Below, in pieces: positions 33,390-42,615 of a stretch of 64,000 nt of DNA. The stretch covers positions 1-64,000 of the forward strand of contig CALWLW010000008.1 of the NCBI GenBank assembly GCA_944381625.1, given 5' to 3'. The DNA comes from an uncultured Lachnoclostridium sp. (GTDB lineage: Bacteria; Bacillota; Clostridia; Lachnospirales; Lachnospiraceae). Position 1 is the stretch's first letter; every line of letters starts with the position of its first letter. The translations under genes were made by a program, and so were the position numbers. The notes under the pieces are model-generated. The model saw only the letters and a program-made list of their open reading frames with translations, did no database searches and was not told the DNA's origin.

Positions 33390-35291
33390 ATGCAGACTGC
33401 TGTTTTACATAGATCAAATTCCTCAAAAAGTATTTTTTCCAGATCCATCTGTTTTTTCTCCAGTATCCTCACTCTTTTTACGCTGTCCGTCGATATGGAT
33501 CTGCAGGAGGGCTCCGAAGGCATTCTGTCCGTACTGGAAGGCTTCCAGAGCGTTCACATTGCCGATATCGTCATCCTGGGGCTTTTGTACCGTCTGTACC
33601 GTTATGTACTCACCTTATACCGCGCTCATTTTACCACGCTCCGTGCCAGGCTGTGCTGCCACATCCCCGCGTTTCTGTTTTCGGCGTTTATGATTCTGGG
33701 ATATTCGTTTTTTACTACCGACAGCTGGGATCTCGTCTTTGGAAGCAGCGTCCAGCTCCTGAAATCCTGCGTCGCATTCGCGGGCTGGTACGCGCTGTTT
33801 TTTGGCTGTACCGTATGGCTTTTCCACGCCGCGGACCAACTGCGGACAAAACCGTTTTCTCCCATACGCGTGCCCCGCCTGGTCCGTCTCTATCTTGACG
33901 TCCTGAAAAGATATCCGTTCCGCACCTGTTTTCTTACCCTGCTGGCCGCTTATCTGCCCTATGTTGTGATCTCTTATCCGGGTATTTTTACCCATGATAC
34001 CAGAGTGCAGCTGGAGAATGCTTTCCAGGGGATGGATCAGACCGTGACGCTGCGCAACCAGCACCCCATCGTCCACTCCCTTACCATGTGGCTTTTTGCT
34101 TCCATGGGACAAACCCTTTTTTCTTCCATGAACACCGGCATGTTCCTGTACTCTCTCTTTCAGCTTTTGCTGATCGTCGCGGCCATGTCCTGGACGGTGA
34201 AGCTGCTGTTCGAGCTTAATGCTCCCGGCAGGGCGGTCATCCCGCTGATGCTCCTTTTCATTCTGTCGCCCATCACGCAGAACTATCTGTTTACTGACGT
34301 AAAGGACGCGCCTTTCTGCGGTTTTCTGATGTTGTTTGCCGTACAGATTTTCCGGGTTTTAACGGAACGCCTGGGGATCGGACGGCAGAAAGCCTGCCAC
34401 TATCTCCTGCTGGCAGTCTCAGCCCTGGGCATGTTTTTCTTCCGTCAGGACGGCGTCTATCAGCTTTTAATTACCCTGGCAGTCCTCCTGATCGCCAACC
34501 GGAAGAACCGCAGATTATGGGCCTGTATGGGCGCTTCGTTCCTGTGCCTGTTTGTAGTCTGGAACAGTATCGCGCTCCCGGCACTGGACGTAAGGCCGTC
34601 CAGCCGCAGGGAAATGCTCTCCATCCCGTTCCAGCAGACCGCCCGCTACATCCGGGATGCCGGTGATCAGGTCACAGAGGAAGAAGCCGCGGCCATATCC
34701 GCCATCCTGGACTATGAGAATCTGGGCGAACTGTATAACCCCAATCTCTCCGATCCAGTAAAAGGTACCTTCAATGACGACGCCTCCGGGGAAGACCTCG
34801 CCGGATATTTCCGCGTGTGGTTCCAGATGCTCCTCAAACGGCCTGACATCTATGTACAGGCCACCATGAACAATGTCTACGGTTATTTCTATCCCGACGG
34901 GCATCTGTCCAACGTGAACTCTTACGGGGAAAGCGAAGAACACATGGCGGATCTGAACCAGTCTCTGAAGGAATACGGGGCAGATTTCCATTATCCGGGT
35001 GCTTTCGGCGGAATCAGAATTCTCTATGAGAATTTCCGGGACGCTATTTTTTCCCTGCCGGTGCTTTCCTTCCTGCGGATGCCCGCTTTCTATGTGTGGA
35101 CGCTGCTCCTGTGCTTCTTCTATTGCCTGGCAAGACAGAAGCGCACGGTTCTGTACGTATCGGTTCCGCTGCTGGTATCCCTGCTGATCTGTATCGCGGG
35201 TCCGGCCTACGGCTGGTATTTCCGCTACCTGTTCGCCATCTCCCTGTGCCTGCCGGGAGTGGTGCTGATGGGGATTTACTCAGAAAAATAA
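33390..35291 (+). CDS. Large polytopic membrane protein (DUF6020-like)
   Basis: A 633-residue protein with about a dozen hydrophobic segments, spread over residues 60-410 and 560-625, and one large extracytoplasmic region (about 410-550). The motif HDTRVQLENAFQGMDQTVTLRNQHP, in pieces, followed by a His/Ser helix, resembles DUF6020 and other GT-C-like membrane glycosyltransferases, where an acidic pair in the first loop is catalytic. AAGGAG lies nine bases upstream of the ATG. Substrate unknown; a cell-surface polymer is likely. Stands alone between leftward genes. Confidence 0.75.
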   Translation: MQTAVLHRSNSSKSIFSRSICFFSSILTLFTLSVDMDLQEGSEGILSVLEGFQSVHIADIVILGLLYRLYRYVLTLYRAHFTTLRARLCCHIPAFLFSAFMILGYSFFTTDSWDLVFGSSVQLLKSCVAFAGWYALFFGCTVWLFHAADQLRTKPFSPIRVPRLVRLYLDVLKRYPFRTCFLTLLAAYLPYVVISYPGIFTHDTRVQLENAFQGMDQTVTLRNQHPIVHSLTMWLFASMGQTLFSSMNTGMFLYSLFQLLLIVAAMSWTVKLLFELNAPGRAVIPLMLLFILSPITQNYLFTDVKDAPFCGFLMLFAVQIFRVLTERLGIGRQKACHYLLLAVSALGMFFFRQDGVYQLLITLAVLLIANRKNRRLWACMGASFLCLFVVWNSIALPALDVRPSSRREMLSIPFQQTARYIRDAGDQVTEEEAAAISAILDYENLGELYNPNLSDPVKGTFNDDASGEDLAGYFRVWFQMLLKRPDIYVQATMNNVYGYFYPDGHLSNVNSYGESEEHMADLNQSLKEYGADFHYPGAFGGIRILYENFRDAIFSLPVLSFLRMPAFYVWTLLLCFFYCLARQKRTVLYVSVPLLVSLLICIAGPAYGWYFRYLFAISLCLPGVVLMGIYSEK

Positions 35292-35316
35292 CTGAAGGGC
35301 CTTCGGCATGCAAAAA

Positions 35317-35355
35317 GCAGGCTGCAGGGAGATTTTCTTTCTCACTGCAGCCTGC
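35317..35355. terminator. Convergent terminator hairpin
   Basis: GCAGGCTGCAG and CTGCAGCCTGC form an 11-bp stem. On the minus strand it is followed by TTTTTG, so it terminates the MNT-HEPN operon; on the plus strand it closes the membrane-protein transcript less clearly. Confidence 0.7.
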
Positions 35356-35397
35356 TGGCAACATATTTATGTTCTGTTTCCTTTTTTGCTTTTATCC

Positions 35398-35805
35398 TTA
35401 TCTGCCTATGCTTGATTTTTGACTCTCCAATATTTCCATCAACCATCCATATAAGGTTTCCGTCTCCTGCAAGGCTTTCTTCACGTGATGCTCTTCGATA
35501 TAAAGTTCCTGTGGATAACGAATTTTTACACCATATGGCGTCAAATCATCACACATCTCAAGATATTTCTCATCCACTGTTTCGTATTCCTGCAGCATTT
35601 CTGCCAAAAGGCCCAGATCATGAGTCTTTTTAATGGCCTCCCCCTTAGAAAGCAAAACGCCTTTTAATAGTTTTTCAACACACTGCTGACAATGATAGCA
35701 AATAATCTCCAATGGCTTTGGATACATATGCTCATATAAATGCTTTGCCGTAAGGAAATCCATCTTTGCAAAATCTATCCACTGCTGAATCAGTTTATTT
35801 TTCAT
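35398..35805 (-). CDS. HEPN-domain protein of a HEPN/MNT pair
   Basis: A 135-residue all-helical protein: IQQWIDFAKMDFLTAKHLYE, CYHCQQCVEKLLKGVLLSKG and KTHDLGLLAEML are typical of HEPN domains (PF05168). HEPN proteins paired with minimal nucleotidyltransferases act as RNase toxins or as NTase partners. The canonical RX4-6H RNase motif is not obvious here, so catalytic activity is doubtful. It overlaps the nucleotidyltransferase gene by 11 nt, the usual operon arrangement. Terminator follows. Confidence 0.88.
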   Translation of the reverse strand: MKNKLIQQWIDFAKMDFLTAKHLYEHMYPKPLEIICYHCQQCVEKLLKGVLLSKGEAIKKTHDLGLLAEMLQEYETVDEKYLEMCDDLTPYGVKIRYPQELYIEEHHVKKALQETETLYGWLMEILESQKSSIGR

Positions 35806-36109
35806 ACAACAATACCCCTTCCTGTTTCACAACTTTTTCAAGGGTATTTTCTTTTGCTCTCTCGTCAAAAGCTGATTCATATCCCACCACAATATCAACC
35901 GGGCGTCTTCGGATACCCCTAAGAGATTTGTATGCTTTCTGAGACAGTTCGATCTGATCTCCGGCATCATCCGGGACTACCACATAAAAATCATAGTCGC
36001 TGTCCTCATTGTAAGTATCTTTTGCAAAAGAGCCGAACAGATAAATCCGTTTTGGCATGACGGTCAGGCATATTCTGTCTTTGATCGCGTCAATCTCATT
36101 GTTGATCAT
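35795..36109 (-). CDS. Minimal nucleotidyltransferase (MNT) of a HEPN/MNT pair
   Basis: A 104-residue polymerase-beta-type nucleotidyltransferase. The motif RIYLFGSFAKDTYNEDSDYDFYV supplies the GSxA loop and the paired Asp ligands; a third acidic residue follows in PVDIVVGYE. Known MntA proteins neutralise HepT toxins by adding AMP. The ATG at 36109 follows AGAGGA; the upstream TTG at 36127 is less likely. It lies directly after rseP, where ispG is commonly found, suggesting insertion of the module. Confidence 0.88.
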   Translation of the reverse strand: MINNEIDAIKDRICLTVMPKRIYLFGSFAKDTYNEDSDYDFYVVVPDDAGDQIELSQKAYKSLRGIRRRPVDIVVGYESAFDERAKENTLEKVVKQEGVLLYEK

Positions 36110-36142
36110 CTTGTCACATCCTCTCAAACAGGCCTCTTTGAA

Positions 36143-37189
36143 CTAAAAGAATATATTCCTCACATCATTAAACAGAATAACCACCATCAATCCCATCAGC
36201 AGCATAAAGCCCACGAAATGCACCATGCTCTCCTTCTCCTGGGGGATCGCTTTCCCGCGTATGGCTTCCAGGAACAGGAAGACCAGGCGGCCTCCGTCCA
36301 GCGCCGGAAGCGGCAGAAGGTTCACCACTCCCAGGTTCACGGTCAGAAGCACCGACATCATCACCATACTCAGCGCCGCGTAATAGATTCCGTCCACCAG
36401 GTTCGCCTCATAGGTCTGGCCGATGGCGTTGACAATGCCCACAGGCCCCGACATGTCATTAAGCCCCACTCTTCCCCTGAAGAGCATGGCCAGGCTGTCC
36501 ACCGTCGCCTTCAGCCAGTAGCGCACTTCCGCGAAACTGTATTTCAGCGTCTGAAGCACGCCTCCATGGGTACGCGGCTGTGCCGCGCTGAATCCGTAAT
36601 AATACCAGCCGGACTCATCCGCCCTGGGCATCAGCACCGCCGTGCGGGTCTCCCCGTCTCTTCGGTAGGTCACCTCCAGCTTCTCGCCCTGGTGCAGATT
36701 GTTGAACAGGGTGATCTCCCGGTACAGGTACACCCGGCTCCCGTTCATGCGGATGATCTCGTCCCCGTCCTGCATCCCGGCCTCCGCCGCCGGATACCCG
36801 GGCGTTACGTTGATCACCGAACGGTCATATCCCAGACAGGAGACCAGGATCAGCGACAATACAAACCCCAGCAGGAAATTAAAGATGGGGCCTGCCGCCA
36901 CCACGGAGATCCTGGCCCACACAGACTTGCTTCCGAACGAACCAGCCTCGTCGCTCTCCTCTTCTTCTCCCACCATCATGCAGGAACCGCCGAAGGGAAA
37001 GGCTTTCAGCGAATACAGCGTTCCTCCCCATTCTCGGCTCAAAAGTCTGGGCCCCATGCCCACAGAAAATTCTGTCACTGTGATTCCGTTTTTCTTCGCC
37101 AGCAAAAAATGTCCCAATTCATGAACGATCACGATCAGGCCAAATATAATCAGCGCCAGAATAATGCTCAATTTACCACCTGCCTTCAA
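36143..37189 (-). CDS. rseP: RIP-type site-2 metalloprotease RseP/RasP
   Basis: A 348-residue intramembrane zinc protease. The zinc site HELGHF is in the first TM helix near residue 24, a PDZ domain with GYPAAEAGMQDGDEI is at about 125-200, and the second catalytic motif LPLPALDGGRLVF is near 295. It cleaves anti-sigma factors and signal-peptide remnants in the membrane. Overlaps dxr by 17 nt at the end of the frr-uppS-cdsA-dxr-rseP operon. Confidence 0.95.
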   Translation of the reverse strand: MKAGGKLSIILALIIFGLIVIVHELGHFLLAKKNGITVTEFSVGMGPRLLSREWGGTLYSLKAFPFGGSCMMVGEEEESDEAGSFGSKSVWARISVVAAGPIFNFLLGFVLSLILVSCLGYDRSVINVTPGYPAAEAGMQDGDEIIRMNGSRVYLYREITLFNNLHQGEKLEVTYRRDGETRTAVLMPRADESGWYYYGFSAAQPRTHGGVLQTLKYSFAEVRYWLKATVDSLAMLFRGRVGLNDMSGPVGIVNAIGQTYEANLVDGIYYAALSMVMMSVLLTVNLGVVNLLPLPALDGGRLVFLFLEAIRGKAIPQEKESMVHFVGFMLLMGLMVVILFNDVRNIFF

Positions 37190-38315
37190 TCATCTCATAG
37201 GTCGCGGCTTCCGTCTCCAGGATCTGTTCCACCGTGGGAGCCTCAATCACCCGGTGGGCTTCCATGCACGCCTGGATGATCTCCGGGATCTCAAGGAAAC
37301 CGATCCTGCGGTCCAGGAACATGGCCACCGCCCGCTCGTTGGCCGCATTGTACACCGTGGGAAGACTTCCGCCCGCCGCAGCCGCGTCGAACGCCAGCTT
37401 AAGACCGGGAAAATTCTCCATGTCCGGCTTCTCAAAGGTGATCTGACCAAGGCTCCAGAAATCCAGCCGCTCTCCGGGCAGATACCGCCGCTCCGGATAA
37501 TACAGCGCGTACTGGATGGGCAGCTTCATATCCGGCGTACCCAGCTGGGCGATCACCGCACCATCCACAAACTCCACCATGGAGTGAATGATGCTCTTGG
37601 GCTGGACCACGATCCGGATATCCTTCGGCTCCACGCCGAACAACCACCGGGCTTCCATCATCTCCAGCCCTTTATTCACCAGGGTAGCCGAATCAATGGT
37701 GATCTTCCGCCCCATGCTCCAGTTGGGATGTTTCAGCGCATCCTCCACCTGTACGTTCTGTAATTCTTCCTTTTTCTTTCCACGGAACGGGCCGCCGGAT
37801 GCGGTCAGCAGGATCTGTTTTAACTGGCCCCGGTTCTCGCCGTTCAGACACTGGAAAATCGCGCTGTGCTCGCTGTCCACCGGCAGGATCTTCACGCCAC
37901 GTTTTTCCGCCAGCGGCATGATGATATGGCCCGCCGTCACCAGCGTTTCTTTATTCGCCAGGGCGATGTCCTTGCCCGCTTCCATGGCGGCGATGGTGGG
38001 GCGGATGCCGATCATGCCCACAATGGCTGTCACCAGGAATTCCGATTCCGGCTGGACCGCCACATCCAGAAGTCCTTCCATCCCGGATACGATCTTCACA
38101 TCCAGATCCGCCGTCCTGGCCCGCAGCTCTTTCGCCTTCTCCTCCGACCATACCGCCGCCAGGGACGGGCCAAACTCCCGGATCTGTTTTTCCAGAAGAT
38201 CGATGTTGGAGCCTGCGGCCAGAGCCGTGATCTCCAGGTCTTTATTCGTCCGGGCCACCTCCAGCGTCTGCGTGCCGATAGAGCCGGTGGAACCCAGTAT
38301 CGCTATTTTCTTCAT
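37173..38315 (-). CDS. dxr: 1-deoxy-D-xylulose 5-phosphate reductoisomerase
   Basis: A 380-residue enzyme converting DXP to MEP, the committed step of the methylerythritol phosphate isoprenoid pathway. NADPH site ILGSTGSIGTQTLEV at the N-terminus; metal and substrate residues in LPVDSEHSAIFQCL and LTASGGPFR; the catalytic lid region follows. Part of the uppS-cdsA-dxr-rseP operon, giving precursors for undecaprenyl phosphate made by UppS. Confidence 0.96.
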   Translation of the reverse strand: MKKIAILGSTGSIGTQTLEVARTNKDLEITALAAGSNIDLLEKQIREFGPSLAAVWSEEKAKELRARTADLDVKIVSGMEGLLDVAVQPESEFLVTAIVGMIGIRPTIAAMEAGKDIALANKETLVTAGHIIMPLAEKRGVKILPVDSEHSAIFQCLNGENRGQLKQILLTASGGPFRGKKKEELQNVQVEDALKHPNWSMGRKITIDSATLVNKGLEMMEARWLFGVEPKDIRIVVQPKSIIHSMVEFVDGAVIAQLGTPDMKLPIQYALYYPERRYLPGERLDFWSLGQITFEKPDMENFPGLKLAFDAAAAGGSLPTVYNAANERAVAMFLDRRIGFLEIPEIIQACMEAHRVIEAPTVEQILETEAATYEMIEGRW

Positions 38316-38357
38316 GTATTTTCTCCTCTTTCCAGCGGCCTATACACCGCCGATGCG

Positions 38358-39173
38358 TTAAGATACAAACAACACTGCCAGAATATAGATCATGGGAGCC
38401 GTCACAATCACGCTGTCAAAACGGTCCAGAATCCCTCCGTGTCCCGGTATGAGCTTTCCATAATCCTTGATCCCATGCTGGCGCTTCACCGCGGAAGCCG
38501 CCAGATCCCCGATCTGGGACGCCGCCGCCCCTGCCGCACAGATCGCCGCGTAGATCCCCGCCGATTCCGCCGCAATCAACACCGCGTATCCGGCTCCCAG
38601 CGCCGCCGCCCCCAGGACGCCGCCCACGGCGCCTTCAATGGATTTCTTCGGGCTTAAGATGGGCGCCAGCCTGTGCTTCCCTATCAGCATCCCCGTACAA
38701 TAGGCGCAGGTATCGCAGCCCCAGGAACAGAGAAAAATCAGCCACACCAGGTAAAACCCGTCGGACAGCATCCTGGTCTGATAGATGAACGACAGCATTA
38801 CCGGGACATAAACGATCCCGAAGAACGCCGCCATCACCTGCTGCGTCTCATATTTGGGAAACGTAAACACGTAGACGGCAAGGATCAGCAGAAAAACCAC
38901 GGGAAGCGCAAGCCACAGCTTCTCCGGCTGAGCCGTTCCGCCGCCGGCGCAGACCCTGCACAAAATCATCCATGCCAACGCCCCCAGATACCCTGCCGCC
39001 GCCAGCACATCGTCCGGGGCCTCCAGGCCAAAAACCTTGTAGAATTCCCGCATGCCGATCAGGCTGGCCGCCAGCACCAGCGCCCACAGCACATCGCCCC
39101 CGGCCCAGCAGGTCAGGACGATCACCGCCACCAGCACAATCCCGCTCCCAAGCCGGGTAAAAAATGACTTCAT
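38358..39173 (-). CDS. cdsA: Phosphatidate cytidylyltransferase
   Basis: A 271-residue polytopic membrane enzyme that makes CDP-diacylglycerol from phosphatidic acid and CTP. The C-terminal signature [18 protein letters not shown] with [12 protein letters not shown] is the CdsA motif with its metal-binding Asp. About seven to eight TM helices. Its ATG overlaps the uppS stop by one base. Confidence 0.95.
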   Translation of the reverse strand: MKSFFTRLGSGIVLVAVIVLTCWAGGDVLWALVLAASLIGMREFYKVFGLEAPDDVLAAAGYLGALAWMILCRVCAGGGTAQPEKLWLALPVVFLLILAVYVFTFPKYETQQVMAAFFGIVYVPVMLSFIYQTRMLSDGFYLVWLIFLCSWGCDTCAYCTGMLIGKHRLAPILSPKKSIEGAVGGVLGAAALGAGYAVLIAAESAGIYAAICAAGAAASQIGDLAASAVKRQHGIKDYGKLIPGHGGILDRFDSVIVTAPMIYILAVLFVS

Positions 39174-39883
39174 CAGGATTCCTCCTTTGGCTCATCCTTG
39201 ACGCCGCCGAACCGACGGTCTCTACTATTATATTTATCGATGGCTTTTTTCAGTTCTTCTTTGGTGAAATCCGGCCACGGAATATCGGTAAAATAAAATT
39301 CCGTGTAGGCAAGCTGCCACATGAGATAGTTGGACAGGCGCAGCTCCCCGCTGGTGCGGATCAGAAGATCCGGGTCCGGAATCCCCGCCGTATCCAGGTG
39401 GTCGGAGATCACATCCTCCGTGATGTCCTCCGGGCGGATGCCTTCCGATACAATCTTCTGCACGGCGCGGCGGATCTCATCCCTGCTGCCGTAATTGATG
39501 GCTATGGTAAAGTTCAGCCCGTCCTGATCCGCGGACTCCCGCTCCAGATTCTCGATGCTCTTCTGGATATCCGGCGCCAGCCCGGTCTTGTCCCCAATCA
39601 CGCGCACGCACATATGATTCTTTTTCGCCGTTTTCACACAGGTCTTCATATAATTGCGGAGCAGCGTCATCAGCGCGTCCACCTCATCCTTCGATCTCTT
39701 CCAGTTCTCCGTGGAAAACGCATATACTGTCAGGTACTTGATCCCCATGTTCCAGGCATCCTCACAGATGCGCTCCACGTTTTTGGCTCCCTGCACATGC
39801 CCGTAATTGCGGGGCATCCCTTTCGACTTCGCCCAGCGCCCGTTGCCGTCCAGAATAATCGCCACATGCTGCGGAATCTTCAT
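39173..39883 (-). CDS. uppS: Undecaprenyl diphosphate synthase
   Basis: A 236-residue cis-prenyltransferase. [16 protein letters not shown] holds the catalytic Asp and diphosphate-binding residues; [15 protein letters not shown] and the C-terminal [18 protein letters not shown] are also conserved. It builds the lipid carrier for wall synthesis from farnesyl and isopentenyl diphosphates. Start at ATG 39883 after GAGGGAGAC; the longer frame to 39949 overruns the intergenic region after frr. Confidence 0.96.
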   Translation of the reverse strand: MKIPQHVAIILDGNGRWAKSKGMPRNYGHVQGAKNVERICEDAWNMGIKYLTVYAFSTENWKRSKDEVDALMTLLRNYMKTCVKTAKKNHMCVRVIGDKTGLAPDIQKSIENLERESADQDGLNFTIAINYGSRDEIRRAVQKIVSEGIRPEDITEDVISDHLDTAGIPDPDLLIRTSGELRLSNYLMWQLAYTEFYFTDIPWPDFTKEELKKAIDKYNSRDRRFGGVKDEPKEES

Positions 39884-39974
39884 GTCTCCCTCTCTTTCCG
39901 TCCCTTTGCCGGGAACATTTCTGCGGAAAACGGGCAGATGCGCCTGCACCTGCCCGTGCCTTTCCAGCCGGTCT

Positions 39975-40529
39975 CTATACGGTCATGATCTCCTTGGTCT
40001 TCTCCTCGATGGCCTTGTCGATCTCTTTCACATATTTGTCCGTCAGCTTCTGGACTTTTTCCTCCAGATCCTTCTGGTCATCCTCCGTCAGCTCGTTGTT
40101 CTTGTTCATCTTCTTGAACGCGTCGTTGGCGTCCCGGCGGATGTTGCGGATCGCCACTTTCGCCTCGTCGCCTTTCTTCTTCACGTCCTTCGCCAGCGCT
40201 TTACGGCGCTCTTCGGTCAGCTCCGGGAATACCAGACGGATGGCGGAACCATCGTTGGTGGGATTGATCCCCAGGTCGGAAGTCATAATCGCCTTCTCGA
40301 TCTCACGGATCATCTTCTTCTCCCAGGGCTGGATCAGGATGATCCTGGCCTCCGGAACCGAAATATTCCCCACCTGCTGCAGCGGCGTGGGCGTTCCATA
40401 ATAATCTACGCGGATCTTGTCCAGTACGTGCGGATTCGCCCTCCCTGCGCGGATGGACGCGTACTCCTTCAGCAACGCGTCGTAAGATTTCCCCATCTTG
40501 GTTTCATACGGCTGTAATCTCTCTTCCAT
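39975..40529 (-). CDS. frr: Ribosome recycling factor
   Basis: A 184-residue protein with the RRF pattern: three-helix bundle segments EYASIRAGRANPHVLDKI and ALAKDVKKKGDEAKVAIRNIR flanking a small beta domain with VDYYGTPTPLQQVGNI. With EF-G it splits post-termination ribosomes. Located 13 bp after pyrH, as in many Firmicutes. Confidence 0.97.
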   Translation of the reverse strand: MEERLQPYETKMGKSYDALLKEYASIRAGRANPHVLDKIRVDYYGTPTPLQQVGNISVPEARIILIQPWEKKMIREIEKAIMTSDLGINPTNDGSAIRLVFPELTEERRKALAKDVKKKGDEAKVAIRNIRRDANDAFKKMNKNNELTEDDQKDLEEKVQKLTDKYVKEIDKAIEEKTKEIMTV

Positions 40530-40542
40530 GTTCCGTTCCTCC

Positions 40543-41238
40543 CTATACCGTTATTTTCGTTCCTGTAAATCTGCCGTTTACCGTATTGACGATGCTGTCT
40601 TCCCCGTTCAGACCAAACACCAGCATCGGCATCCGGTTCTCCATGCACATGATCGACGCAGTCAGATCCATCACGCCCAGCTTCTGGTCGATCACCGACT
40701 GGATGGAAATCTCGTCGTATTTTTTCGCCTGCGGATTCAGCTTGGGATCGCTGTCGTACACGCCGTCCACCGCCTTCGCCAGCAGGATCACATCCGCCTC
40801 GATCTCCACCGCCCTAAGCGTGGTGGTGGTATCCGTGGAGAAATACGGATGGCCTGTCCCTCCTGCAAAGAAGACCGCCTTTCCTGCCTCCAGGCTCTCC
40901 AGAGCCGCGTCCTTGGTAAACATCTCCGCCATGGGGCCGCAGGTAAACGGGGTGAAGATCTTCGTCCGAATCCCCACACTACGGAAAATCTCCGAGACAT
41001 AGATGCAGTTCATCACAGTGGCCAGCATACCGATCTGGTCAGATTTGGCACGGTCGATATTCTCGCTCGTACGTCCCCTCCAGAAATTGCCGCCGCCGAT
41101 GACGATCCCCACCTGGATGCCGTCGTCCATGATCTTTTTCACCTGGCCTGCCACCTTCAGGCAGGTCTCTTCGTCAAACCCGGTGTGTTTGTCCCCCGCA
41201 AGGGCCTCACCGCTCAATTTTAAAAGCACACGTTTCAT
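40543..41238 (-). CDS. pyrH: UMP kinase
   Basis: A 231-residue amino-acid-kinase-fold enzyme making UDP from UMP. KRVLLKLSGEALAGD begins the nucleotide site; GIVIGGGNFWRGR, DQIGMLATVMNCIY and AVDGVYDSDPK are conserved PyrH segments. Start at ATG 41238 after GAGGTGCG; the ORF to 41262 has no better site. First gene of the pyrH-frr-uppS-cdsA-dxr-rseP operon. Confidence 0.96.
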   Translation of the reverse strand: MKRVLLKLSGEALAGDKHTGFDEETCLKVAGQVKKIMDDGIQVGIVIGGGNFWRGRTSENIDRAKSDQIGMLATVMNCIYVSEIFRSVGIRTKIFTPFTCGPMAEMFTKDAALESLEAGKAVFFAGGTGHPYFSTDTTTTLRAVEIEADVILLAKAVDGVYDSDPKLNPQAKKYDEISIQSVIDQKLGVMDLTASIMCMENRMPMLVFGLNGEDSIVNTVNGRFTGTKITV

Positions 41239-41291
41239 ATCGCACCTCGGTTGTATAATCATCTATACTCTATCATAGTTCCCGGATTTTT

Positions 41292-41744
41292 TCAACCAAA
41301 TAGCTCATCCGAATCCAACACCAGGGTGAACGGCCCGTCGTTGAGAAGCTCCACCTTCATGTCCGCCCCGAACTCTCCCCGTTCCACCACCGGAACCTGC
41401 TCCTGGCATTTTTCAATGATATATTCATACATCTCCGAAGCCATATCCGGTTTGCCCGCCAGGGTAAAGCCCGGCCGGTTCCCCCTGCGGCAGTCGGCGT
41501 ACAGGGTGAACTGGGAGATCAGAAGCAGGCCGCCGCCCACCGTCTCCAGACTCAGGTTGGTTTTTCCGTTTTCATCCTCAAAGATCCGAAGGCCCAGCAT
41601 CTTCTTTACCATCCGGTCCGCCACCTCCCTGGTGTCCGCGCCCGATACGCCGATCAGCACCATATAGCCCTTATCGATCTTTCCCAGCACCTTTCCGTCC
41701 ACGCTCACCGAAGCGTGAGCGACCCTTTGTATGACAAATCTCAT
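41292..41744 (-). CDS. dtd: D-aminoacyl-tRNA deacylase
   Basis: A 150-residue DTD fold enzyme removing D-amino acids (and Gly from tRNA-Ala) from t[18 protein letters not shown] begins the protein; the active-site [17 protein letters not shown] is complete, and the cis-proline region reads [13 protein letters not shown] where most members have NGPVT. Its ATG overlaps the stop of the Maf gene by 4 nt. Confidence 0.94.
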   Translation of the reverse strand: MRFVIQRVAHASVSVDGKVLGKIDKGYMVLIGVSGADTREVADRMVKKMLGLRIFEDENGKTNLSLETVGGGLLLISQFTLYADCRRGNRPGFTLAGKPDMASEMYEYIIEKCQEQVPVVERGEFGADMKVELLNDGPFTLVLDSDELFG

Positions 41745-42337
41745 CTCTTCTCATCCTTTCCGTCCGCGGCCAGGTCCATCCCCGCCGCCAGCGCTTCCTG
41801 ATAGAGCCGTCCCACCGGAAGGCCCACCACATTGTTATAGTCCCCTTCAATACCCGAAACATACGCCGCGAACCTTCCCTGGATGCCGTAAGCCCCCGCC
41901 TTGTCCATGGGCTCTCCGGTCTCCACATAGGCACGGATCTGTTCTTCAGTCATGGGGTACACATGCACCTTCGTCGTTTCCACGAAGCTCAGCTCTTTCT
42001 GTGTTTCCCGCAGAATCACCGTCACCCCGGTCAGCACCTGGTGGACGCCGCCCTGGAGCAGCTCAAGCATCCGCTCCGCGTCCTCTGCATCTTTCGGCTT
42101 TCCCAGGATGCGCCCGCCGGCGGCCACCACCGTGTCGGCGCCGATGACCACGTCCCCTCCGGTCCGCTCTGCCACCTCCCGTGCCTTCTGCCGGGACAGT
42201 TCTTCCACCGCCTGAGCCGGGACATCCGTGGTGATGATCTCTTCCCCTTCGGCCTTTACAATCTCAAACGATACGCCGATCTGCTCCAGAAGTTCTTTTC
42301 TCCGGGGCGAACCGGACGCCAGTATGATCCTTTTCAT
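41741..42337 (-). CDS. maf: Maf-family nucleotide pyrophosphatase
   Basis: A 198-residue Maf protein with the N-terminal signature [33 protein letters not shown] and the C-terminal [24 protein letters not shown]. The family hydrolyses dTTP, UTP and modified NTPs. It overlaps dtd downstream and the TIGR04076-type gene upstream by 4 nt, forming a tight operon with pyridoxal kinase. Confidence 0.95.
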   Translation of the reverse strand: MKRIILASGSPRRKELLEQIGVSFEIVKAEGEEIITTDVPAQAVEELSRQKAREVAERTGGDVVIGADTVVAAGGRILGKPKDAEDAERMLELLQGGVHQVLTGVTVILRETQKELSFVETTKVHVYPMTEEQIRAYVETGEPMDKAGAYGIQGRFAAYVSGIEGDYNNVVGLPVGRLYQEALAAGMDLAADGKDEKR

Positions 42338-42615
42338 GCTTTCTCCTCCCTGTCCGGATCCTCTGCCTCTATCCGGAACACATTGATGGTATCCACATCC
42401 GGACAGCAGAACATTGCCGTCCCCTCCGGCTGTCCCGGGATCGAGCCTCCATACCGCAGGATATCCACATAGGGAAACGCCACATGCATGGCCATGGGGC
42501 AGAGTTTTCCTCTCTCCGTATCAAAATCAAAGCTATCTCCCACCCGATGGCCCCGGTGGCAGGCGGCAGGACCTTTCCGGTCCACCAGCGTAATCCTGAT
42601 CCTAGGCCTGCTCAT
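42334..42615 (-). CDS. TIGR04076-type small protein
   Basis: A 93-residue protein with the pattern IRITLVDRKGPAACHRGHRVGD followed by LCPMAMHVAFPYVDILRYGGSIPG and CCPDVDTINVFRIE. Several conserved Cys and a CHxGH motif hint at metal binding. The family is common in Clostridia and has no assigned function. It overlaps both flanking genes by a few bases, indicating co-translation with the pyridoxal kinase and maf. Confidence 0.85.
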   Translation of the reverse strand: MSRPRIRITLVDRKGPAACHRGHRVGDSFDFDTERGKLCPMAMHVAFPYVDILRYGGSIPGQPEGTAMFCCPDVDTINVFRIEAEDPDREEKA

